Origin: Desulfitobacterium metallireducens DSM 15288
GTDB taxonomy: Bacteria > Bacillota > Desulfitobacteriia > Desulfitobacteriales > Desulfitobacteriaceae
NCBI RefSeq assembly: GCF_000231405.2
Contig: NZ_CP007032.1
Location: forward strand, 1,736,001-1,800,000
Length of the DNA stretch: 64,000 nt
Reading direction: 5' to 3'
In this document: positions 53,650 to 59,639 of the stretch, piece by piece
Layout: each line of letters opens with the position of its first letter
Numbering within the stretch: the stretch's first letter is position 1
The notes under the pieces: generated by a model
Told to the model about the DNA's origin: nothing
Databases searched by the model: none
The model's input: only the letters and a program-made list of their open reading frames with translations
Position numbers and translations under genes: made by a program

Positions 53650-54042
53650 CTATTCTTTGGGACTATTGAAGTCTGGCTTGGTAACTTTAATAGTTACATC
53701 TTCATTAACATTTGCATCTAATTTATCAGTATATAAATTTAACATTGTCAATAATACTTTTCTGTCTGCTGAACATCTTGGATTAGATTTAGCATATTTA
53801 ACAGTTGCATTTATAATATCGTTTACTGATCCTTTTAACATATCCATTGTCATAGTATTGAGTAATGCAATGAATTTTGGGTTGTTCATTACTCGATACC
53901 AACTATCTCTAGATACATCAGCCATCGTACATCTTTCTTTGATAGTTTTATCAAAAGATTCGGGATTTAAAGCAACTTCTAATATTCTTTTCTCGACTTG
54001 AGAGGGTTCATAGATGTCTGATTCTTTCAGTATTTCTCTCAC
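53650..54042 (-). CDS. Terminase small subunit
   Basis: A 130-aa helical protein with an HTH-like N-terminal half (QVEKRILEVALNPESFDKTIKERCTMADVSRDSWYRVMNNPKFIALL) similar to phBC6A51-type small terminases, and a C-terminal half that may oligomerise. It is the next structural gene upstream of the large subunit. Typically it recognises the packaging site. The 190-base gap to the recombinase gene holds no further frame. Confidence 0.7.
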   Translation of the reverse strand: MREILKESDIYEPSQVEKRILEVALNPESFDKTIKERCTMADVSRDSWYRVMNNPKFIALLNTMTMDMLKGSVNDIINATVKYAKSNPRCSADRKVLLTMLNLYTDKLDANVNEDVTIKVTKPDFNSPKE

Positions 54043-54081
54043 AAAATCACCTCCATATTATCTACTTTCTATTTATTCAAA

Positions 54082-54108
54082 CAAAAAGAGCCCCAAATCG
54101 GGACTCTT
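54082..54108 (-). terminator. Terminator
   Basis: AAGAG (54086-54090) with CCC pairs with GGG and CTCTT (54100-54108) around an AAAT loop; the minus strand continues TTTTTGTTTG. It lies between the 107-aa gene and the terminase small-subunit gene. Confidence 0.65.
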
Positions 54109-54148
54109 ATAAAAAAGTAATATCATATTTTCTATCAATACTATTAGT

Positions 54149-54472
54149 TTAAAAATCAATACCAGGATCTCTATCATAAAGAGCATCCACCACTATATCA
54201 TAAGTTCCTACTAATGACTCCAGTAAATACATCTTTCCCGGTATTTCTCCACTCAGTAGTAATTTAAGATGATCTTTAACCATTTGAGTTGCAAAATGAG
54301 TGAGCGATTCGCCTTTATGATCTTTAACTAACTCTTCACTAAATATCCGATTACTTGCATAAAGTACCACCGCATTTACCAAAATCATTTTATTTTCGCC
54401 GATTTCACTTACAAAATAATAGTTACCTAGATTATCCTGTATTAAATCTCTAAATGGTAATATTTTTTCCAT
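54149..54472 (-). CDS. Hypothetical phage protein (107 aa)
   Basis: A soluble alpha/beta protein (LPFRDLIQDNLGNYYFVSEIGENKMILVNAVVLYASNR) without known motifs. GGGAGATG-type ribosome site precedes the ATG. It lies at the early/late gene boundary; function unknown. Confidence 0.55.
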   Translation of the reverse strand: MEKILPFRDLIQDNLGNYYFVSEIGENKMILVNAVVLYASNRIFSEELVKDHKGESLTHFATQMVKDHLKLLLSGEIPGKMYLLESLVGTYDIVVDALYDRDPGIDF

Positions 54473-54581
54473 TTTTAATCATCTCCCTTCACACCTACTT
54501 ATTCGGCCAAAGGTAAGCTATTCCTTTAAATATCTGGATTATTTTTCCTAACTATAGTAGTCTATTATTGAGGTGGCTAAT

Positions 54582-55109
54582 ATGGGTTTTGGGGATTTTA
54601 TGATTGAATATAAAGCAATATTTGGTACATTATTAGGAACTATAGTAACATTAGTAACAACTCATTTTTTAAAAAGTAAGGGCAAATTGATGTTTGAACC
54701 CCAAAATTGGTCTTTAAGATTTTACAAATTTGTTACAGGAGTAGAAAAAGAAATTACTTCTTCTGAAGAAGCTTCTTATGCATTATTCAACTTTGAGCTC
54801 ATTATCTATAATAATTCTGAAACGCCTAAATCATTAAAAGATATATACTTAGAGATTAAAGATGAAAAGACACAACTCAATTTAATATTAAAAAATTCTA
54901 ATACAGCTAGATATAGTTCTGGATTTCGAAATATAGATGAAGTAAAAATATTAAATATAGCACCAAAAACTATGTTCTGTATCCCTCTAGAGGGCAACTT
55001 AGATGAAAATACGACTAAACAAATTAGAAATGGAATGAAAGTGATTTTTCACGCTAAAGACTATAAGAATAAAACATATCAAACTGAAATCGCTAATATT
55101 TCTTATTGA
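54582..55109 (+). CDS. Membrane-anchored hypothetical protein on the opposite strand (175 aa)
   Basis: One N-terminal membrane helix (AIFGTLLGTIVTLVTTHFL) is followed by a soluble beta-rich domain (FNFELIIYNNSETPKSLKDIYLEIKDEKTQLNLIL, MFCIPLEGNLDENTTKQI). It is read against the virion operon. GAGGTG precedes ATG 54582 by 6 bases. Reverse orientation and isolation suggest a lysogeny-expressed gene. No family recognised. Confidence 0.6.
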   Translation: MGFGDFMIEYKAIFGTLLGTIVTLVTTHFLKSKGKLMFEPQNWSLRFYKFVTGVEKEITSSEEASYALFNFELIIYNNSETPKSLKDIYLEIKDEKTQLNLILKNSNTARYSSGFRNIDEVKILNIAPKTMFCIPLEGNLDENTTKQIRNGMKVIFHAKDYKNKTYQTEIANISY

Positions 55110-55212
55110 TCTTGGTCTATATAAATTATTAAAACCATCATAGCTAGCTACACCTTGATAGATATAAATATCGAATTATTTCTACATATTATCTACGTAG
55201 GATGATAACCTT

Positions 55213-56109
55213 TTAAACCTGTTCATTTATCCAGTTTACGGTTTCGTCAAAGTAGAAAATCAATGTTCTAATAAACCCGAACATGTCCTTATACTTTATT
55301 TCATTTATTTTTAATATTTGACGGTCATACATGTTATCCCCATGGGCAATTGCATTTCTTATCTTATATATTGCTTCAACAACCGAAAATAAGTCTGGCT
55401 TTTCTTCCAGTAACGATTTGCCATAAGCCTTTTTAAAACCAAAATGGAAATACTCTAAGGCCATCGTTTTTTCGTAATCACTTTCATAATTTCTAAATTC
55501 TTTATCTAACTTTTTTTTGGGAAATCCCTTATCTTTAAGTAATTTTGATATGAAACATTCACTTGCCATTGAAAGATTCATAATTGCCATTTCAAAGTTA
55601 CCTTTTTCATGAAAATATTCAGCTTGTCTGATAAACTCTCTTACTAAATCTTTAATGGTTTGTTCTTTTCTCATGTCATTTAAGGTTAAAGTAATTCTCT
55701 CCTGGGTTATTTTATAAACAAATTTTGCATCTGAATAATCATAATTAAATCCTAGCTCCGGAATAGAAAATCCATACGGAATTATAAAATCTTCACCATC
55801 AAAAATGTTAAAAAACGATTCATCCATATGAAGAAATAATTTATTGACAAAATCTTTAACTACAACCCCAACTTTTTGAGCTAGTGATTTATATAACTTG
55901 TGTAGAAAACTGTGTTCGTAACCTAGATTGAGGTTAGGCTCTGGTGTATCTGTATGCGTAATATAAATTACCATAAAACCATCATAATGTTGCATTTCAA
56001 TTGAGGACTTCCATGGTTTAATTACTATTTCTTCTATAACAATATCAGATGACAAATCATAATAGTATTCGAATGGTAGCTTTAAATACCATGTACATGT
56101 AATCCTCAT
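55213..56109 (-). CDS. HEPN-domain protein (298 aa)
   Basis: The C-terminal 150 residues are helical with FHEKGNFEMAIMNLSMASECFISKLLKDKG and the RX4H motif in IYKIRNAIAHGDN (R near residue 251, H near 256), the RNase signature of HEPN domains. The N-terminal 150 residues are beta-rich and unassigned. HEPN proteins often cut RNA in toxin-antitoxin or abortive-infection systems, though some are inactive. Its position in a non-virion part of a prophage suggests host defence or superinfection exclusion. No nucleotidyltransferase antitoxin (MNT) lies beside it. Confidence 0.7.
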   Translation of the reverse strand: MRITCTWYLKLPFEYYYDLSSDIVIEEIVIKPWKSSIEMQHYDGFMVIYITHTDTPEPNLNLGYEHSFLHKLYKSLAQKVGVVVKDFVNKLFLHMDESFFNIFDGEDFIIPYGFSIPELGFNYDYSDAKFVYKITQERITLTLNDMRKEQTIKDLVREFIRQAEYFHEKGNFEMAIMNLSMASECFISKLLKDKGFPKKKLDKEFRNYESDYEKTMALEYFHFGFKKAYGKSLLEEKPDLFSVVEAIYKIRNAIAHGDNMYDRQILKINEIKYKDMFGFIRTLIFYFDETVNWINEQV

Positions 56110-56160
56110 TGTTGATACCTCATTATTATCCTTAGAATCTTTTTTTGACTTTTAAACTAA

Positions 56161-56178
56161 AAGAGCCCGAAGGCTCTT
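56161..56178 (-). terminator. Terminator
   Basis: AAGAGCC (56161-56167) and GGCTCTT (56172-56178) form a perfect stem with a CGAA tetraloop; the minus strand continues TTTAGTTT. It separates the coiled-coil gene from the HEPN gene. Confidence 0.75.
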
Positions 56179-56257
56179 AGTAAGCGATTCACATATTACA
56201 TTTCCAATCATGTAACTTTGCTATTTCTATAAATTAATCTAACATTTACTCTTGCCT

Positions 56258-56893
56258 TTATGCTTGTTCCCATAAATTTAAAGCTTCTTGTTCTTCTTTT
56301 TGCTTTTTAGTTTTTATTAGTTTAACAAGAATCTCATGGAATTGTACGAAAAGATTTATATAAGCTGTAATTTCATCATTAACTTTTGCAGATACACTAA
56401 AACCATATTTGTATCTTGGGACATCAGATTTATATTGTTTTTCCCATGAAGAATCCTTTGAATAATCTTTATAACCATAGTCGATCAGTATTTTACCTGA
56501 ATAACCAAGAAGTTCTCTAATAGAATTGTCTATATTAGATTTTATATTTCTTTGAGCATTAAACAATGAATTAAATTCATCTTTTCCATCTAAACTATAT
56601 GAAAGTAGAAGCCATAATTCATCATTATCAAATTTCTTATTTACTAACTCTGGAACTTGATCAATTAAAGTATTTAGCTCTTTTTTAAGCTCACTTAATT
56701 TTTCCAAACCAAGTTTTTTCGTGTTTTCAGTATTTGACTTCACATTAGATTCAATATCATGTTTAAATTTATCTTTAAGATAAACTTCTATCTCAGAGAT
56801 AATTTTGATCTTTTGTCCATCCATTTGCCCCTTTAAAGAATCCAGCGTTTTTTCACATTCGGTAATTTGACGTATTAATACTTCAATATCCAT
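56258..56893 (-). CDS. Coiled-coil hypothetical protein (211 aa)
   Basis: A helical protein with heptads (IRQITECEKTLDSLKGQMDGQKIKIISEIEVYLKDKFKHDIES; KKLGLEKLSELKKELNTLIDQVPELVN). It has a C-terminal KTKKQKEEQEALNLWEQ segment. ATG 56893 after GAGGGGAAG is preferred; the frame is open 25 codons earlier. No known domain. It lies two genes upstream of the HEPN gene. Confidence 0.55.
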   Translation of the reverse strand: MDIEVLIRQITECEKTLDSLKGQMDGQKIKIISEIEVYLKDKFKHDIESNVKSNTENTKKLGLEKLSELKKELNTLIDQVPELVNKKFDNDELWLLLSYSLDGKDEFNSLFNAQRNIKSNIDNSIRELLGYSGKILIDYGYKDYSKDSSWEKQYKSDVPRYKYGFSVSAKVNDEITAYINLFVQFHEILVKLIKTKKQKEEQEALNLWEQA

Positions 56894-56986
56894 TTCTACT
56901 TCCCCTCTCCAAATATAGAAGAAACAACTTAATGGATAATTTCGCCAAAGAAATCCTGTATCCTGCAATTTAAAACAATTATATTA

Positions 56987-57262
56987 TTAGATAATATCCG
57001 TTACCCATTTAGCTACATCAAATTTGATTTTATTTTCTTGTAAATATTTCGCATATGTCTTACCAACGCTGCCACTTAAATCTATTCTAATAGGACACCA
57101 CTGGATTCTCTTATTTTCTTTTATTTCTTCATCAATTTCAAGCTTAGTGGCATATTTAATGATTCTATCTACACATTTCTTAGGACTTCCGTTAATGTAT
57201 TGAACCTTACTTTTATCCATAAACCAAATAAAACAACCACTAACTCTAGGATCAATTATCAT
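56987..57262 (-). CDS. Hypothetical small protein (91 aa)
   Basis: A basic alpha/beta protein (SKVQYINGSPKKCVDRIIKYATKLEIDEEIKENKRIQWCPIRIDLSG) starting at ATG 57262 with AAAGGGAG 9 bases upstream. Five bases after the preceding small gene's stop. No family recognised. Confidence 0.55.
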   Translation of the reverse strand: MIIDPRVSGCFIWFMDKSKVQYINGSPKKCVDRIIKYATKLEIDEEIKENKRIQWCPIRIDLSGSVGKTYAKYLQENKIKFDVAKWVTDII

Positions 57263-57266
57263 TTGT

Positions 57267-57368
57267 TTATTCTCCCTTTTCATGCAACCTGTATTTAAAA
57301 TTAAAAGTCAAATTAAAGCCAATAACTATAACAAAACTAACCAAGAATATTAAAACATTAACACGCAT
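57267..57368 (-). CDS. Tiny single-helix membrane peptide (33 aa)
   Basis: GAGGAG lies 6-8 bases before ATG 57368. The product is one hydrophobic helix (VNVLIFLVSFVIVIGFNLTFNF) and a basic tail. It ends at TAA 57269-57267, just before the 91-aa gene, which is likely cotranscribed. Too short for family assignment. Confidence 0.5.
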   Translation of the reverse strand: MRVNVLIFLVSFVIVIGFNLTFNFKYRLHEKGE

Positions 57369-57390
57369 TTTTATTCTCCTCTATTAGATT

Positions 57391-57519
57391 TTACGAATCA
57401 GCCAACTTCTTTAATAATTCTCCATGTTTCTTTAAAAGATTTTGAATCATTCTTATTTCTCTATCTTCTGGATCATCACCTTGAGCCAACATGCTCATAG
57501 ATTTTGAATATCTTTTCAT
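57391..57519 (-). CDS. Small charged peptide (42 aa), coupled to the gene upstream
   Basis: The ATG overlaps the stop of the 45-aa gene as ATGA. The product is helical (EDREIRMIQNLLKKHGELLKKLADS). It may be an independent small protein or the frame-displaced end of the upstream gene; a 13-base tandem duplication lies exactly at the joint. Confidence 0.4.
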   Translation of the reverse strand: MKRYSKSMSMLAQGDDPEDREIRMIQNLLKKHGELLKKLADS

Positions 57520-57538
57520 AATATCTTTTCATAATATC
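57513..57538. repeat. 13-base perfect tandem duplication
   Basis: TTTTCATAATATC occurs twice in direct succession (57513-57525 and 57526-57538). It creates the stop/start overlap between the two small genes and shifts frame by one base. Confidence 0.9.
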
Positions 57539-57653
57539 CTTCAATTTCTAAACTCTTTCTAGCTTCTTTAGGAGTAATACCTTTCTCCTTCATAGACTGT
57601 TGAATTAGTTTCTTAATATCTCTCATGCAAGTTAAAGGTTTTTTATCACTCAT
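57516..57653 (-). CDS. Small basic protein (45 aa)
   Basis: Starts at ATG 57653, immediately downstream of the RuvC-like gene's end, and contains MRDIKKLIQQSMKEKGITPKEARKSLEIEGYY, a helical segment. It ends at TGA 57518-57516 within the tandem duplication. Possibly truncated by that duplication. Function unknown. Confidence 0.45.
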   Translation of the reverse strand: MSDKKPLTCMRDIKKLIQQSMKEKGITPKEARKSLEIEGYYEKIL

Positions 57654-57657
57654 TTGT

Positions 57658-58128
57658 TTACCATCCCTTAATCTTATTTACTGCCCATTCACCAATACCA
57701 ATACTATCAGCTTCATCTGAACTTACATCTAAACCATATTTATCCTTAACAAATGCAATGGTATTCAGCTTTTGTTCTTCCCTTTTCCTGCCCTTAATTT
57801 TACATGCTGCTTTCCATTCGGTAGGCTTAACAATACAAAAACTGATATTTATTTGAAATAAATAAAGCATAATTACACCCTGGAATTGGCTGAGTTGTTG
57901 ATACGTTTTATAATTGTTTTGAAATTGAGTATCCTCAAACACAATAAAGTCAGGAGAGAGTGATTCAATTAGATTTGTAATTTTATCACTCATCAACTTC
58001 ATGCGTTCAATTATATTCTTTTCAGCCGGATCAACCTCAAGAATTCCAAATGTAATTAGTTTATTATCATCAAATAAAGAATAGCCAGTTTTTAACGTTG
58101 CCTGATCTAGGCACAGTATTTTAGCCAA
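57658..58128 (-). CDS. RuvC-like Holliday-junction resolvase
   Basis: A 156-aa RNase-H-fold protein. Acidic residues are placed as in RuvC: ILCLDQATLKTGYSLFD (D8), FIVFEDTQFQNNYKTYQQLSQFQG (E near 69) and SSDEADSIGIGEWAVNK (D, D). Phage versions resolve branched DNA before packaging. It overlaps the end of the HNH-type gene by eight bases. Confidence 0.85.
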   Translation of the reverse strand: MAKILCLDQATLKTGYSLFDDNKLITFGILEVDPAEKNIIERMKLMSDKITNLIESLSPDFIVFEDTQFQNNYKTYQQLSQFQGVIMLYLFQINISFCIVKPTEWKAACKIKGRKREEQKLNTIAFVKDKYGLDVSSDEADSIGIGEWAVNKIKGW

Positions 58129-58972
58129 CTAAATCATCAACCACTTGATAATTATACATAGCATTATAAAGTTTTAATGGAATAACCGATTTATATTGGT
58201 CTGCAATATCTTTAATCCGTTGTTCCTTAAACTCTTTATAAGCTATAAAAGCATCCTGAGGAGTATCAAAAGTACCTAAGTACTGTTTCTTTCCTGTCCC
58301 GATTTGACACCTGCTCATATATCTATCATTTTTAGTGAGACTTACACCAATAGGCAGTTCTCCACGACTAGCATCATTTTTAGTAAACAAAACATTGATA
58401 CTTCTTGGAAGTAGGCAACATGTCTCAGGTGAATATATCTTATTGCCAGGATAGAGAATGTCTTTATCCAATTGTAAAGATTCACTTTCGCCTTTTATTT
58501 CATAATAATTATCTTTGTACCATCTAGAAAAAGTCTGGAAGTTTAAAAAATCATCCGAAACTGTGCAATCCTTATAAGTAGGATATTTCGCCTTTATTTT
58601 TTGTGAGAAACATCTTTGAAGCATGGCATTCCAAATGGAATAAACATTCGTTGCTTTACCATTAATATAAGCTTTTTGTTCACCAAAGCCTATTTTCCCA
58701 TGACCCCAAACTGAAATATCATCTGGATTTTTTACGCTACCTGATTTAAATTGATTGTACGTAACATGAGCTATGAAGCCATTACTAAATTGGACTGTTA
58801 CATTTTGACTATCAGTATAATCAATAATCCACATCGTAGAATTGCAATTGTTGGTTCTGGTCTCACCAATCCTATCGAGTGCTTGTTGTTTACAATACTC
58901 TTTCTTTTCTGCTTTGACCTTTTCTTGTTTGACCTCGCGTCCCGCGACCCTATCCATTACCACTGTATCCAT
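58121..58972 (-). CDS. HNH/AP2-type phage endonuclease-like protein
   Basis: A 283-aa protein. The centre, VYSIWNAMLQRCFSQKIKAKYPTYKDCTVSDDFLNFQTFSRWYKDN and LQLDKDILYPGNKIYSPETCCLLP, is a common phage HNH-like domain; the C-terminal YMSRCQIGTGKKQYLGTFDTPQDAFIAYKEFKEQRIKDIA is an AP2-like DNA-binding module. The N-terminus has further basic segments. Such genes are often mobile homing nucleases; activity is unproven. AAGGGG precedes the ATG. Confidence 0.75.
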   Translation of the reverse strand: MDTVVMDRVAGREVKQEKVKAEKKEYCKQQALDRIGETRTNNCNSTMWIIDYTDSQNVTVQFSNGFIAHVTYNQFKSGSVKNPDDISVWGHGKIGFGEQKAYINGKATNVYSIWNAMLQRCFSQKIKAKYPTYKDCTVSDDFLNFQTFSRWYKDNYYEIKGESESLQLDKDILYPGNKIYSPETCCLLPRSINVLFTKNDASRGELPIGVSLTKNDRYMSRCQIGTGKKQYLGTFDTPQDAFIAYKEFKEQRIKDIADQYKSVIPLKLYNAMYNYQVVDDLVG

Positions 58973-59030
58973 TTATAAACCCCTTTCTAGCTTCGTAAAG
59001 TGCGCCACCCCTTAAATTTGGATATTAAAA

Positions 59031-59056
59031 AAGCACCCATTGAAAAATGAGTGCTT
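59031..59056 (-). terminator. First of two tandem terminators
   Basis: AAGCAC (59031-59036) pairs with GTGCTT (59051-59056), extended by CATT/AATG inside; the minus strand continues with Ts. Confidence 0.7.
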
Positions 59057-59070
59057 AATCAGCATAAAAA

Positions 59071-59095
59071 ATAGGACAGGACAAACCTGTCCTAT
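59071..59095 (-). terminator. Second tandem terminator
   Basis: ATAGGACAGG (59071-59080) pairs perfectly with CCTGTCCTAT (59086-59095); the minus strand continues TTTTTTATG. The two hairpins together end the Cro-like transcript before the nuclease genes. Confidence 0.75.
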
Positions 59096-59240
59096 CCTTG
59101 AGTGAGAGGAGGATATTCAATCGCCTATCTCTAGGCAAGTAATTAGTTTAATTATTTTATAATTAACCCTTGCAATCGTATTTTATCTATGTTAATATGA
59201 TATCATGAGTTATAAATTTAAGTATTTTTAGGTTGAAAAA

Positions 59241-59432
59241 TTAATGAGTCTGTAGAAAGTCTTTGACATCCGCTAAAGTTGATTCCCATAGGTCTCTCTT
59301 CGCTGCCCTCCACCTCGACAAAAGTGGAGTGTCGATTCCATTTACACCAATTTGTTTAGCTACCCAACAAGCTTTTACTCCATGAGTTTCTATATATTGA
59401 TTCATCTGATCCCGCAATTCTTGTTCTTCCAT
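59241..59432 (-). CDS. Cro/XRE-like small DNA-binding protein (63 aa)
   Basis: The region KACWVAKQIGVNGIDTPLLSRWRAAKRDLWESTLADVKDFL reads as an HTH (helix, turn, recognition helix with LLSRW) of lambda-Cro/XRE size. AAAGGAG precedes the ATG. It is a monocistronic unit ending in two terminators. It may be the phage's early regulator; no separate CI repressor lies in the window. Confidence 0.6.
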   Translation of the reverse strand: MEEQELRDQMNQYIETHGVKACWVAKQIGVNGIDTPLLSRWRAAKRDLWESTLADVKDFLQTH

Positions 59433-59499
59433 GACCTGTTTAACTCCTTTCTCAATTTATAATATCTTCAATTGTATTAAATTTTTATTGTAAATAATG

Positions 59500-59529
59500 T
59501 TGACATTGTATTGATGCATATGTTATAAT
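59500..59529 (+). promoter_or_regulatory. Consensus sigma-A promoter in an intergenic region
   Basis: TTGACA (59500-59505), 18-base spacer, TATAAT (59524-59529), both consensus, pointing right, between two minus-strand genes. Confidence 0.8.
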
Positions 59530-59535
59530 TAAATT

Positions 59536-59622
59536 TAGTCATCTTTAATTCTCTATCCTATTGTAGCATAATAAGTAAAGTGCCTTAAACTTAGTTATAT
59601 CAACAGTTTAAGGCACTTTTTT
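59536..59622 (+). ncRNA. Candidate small RNA (about 85 nt)
   Basis: The consensus promoter above fires into a region without coding frame that ends in a strong terminator 50-90 bases on. The predicted transcript would be antisense to nothing coding in the window and would run toward the 3' end of the polymerase gene. It could be a regulatory RNA of the prophage. Confidence 0.5.
59577..59622. terminator. Terminator shared by the candidate sRNA and the polymerase gene
   Basis: AAAGTGCCTTAAACT (59577-59591) pairs perfectly with AGTTTAAGGCACTTT (59605-59619) and TTT follows on the plus strand. On the minus strand it can end the RNA-polymerase gene at 59640. Confidence 0.85.
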
Positions 59623-59639
59623 GACGGAGAATCACCCCA

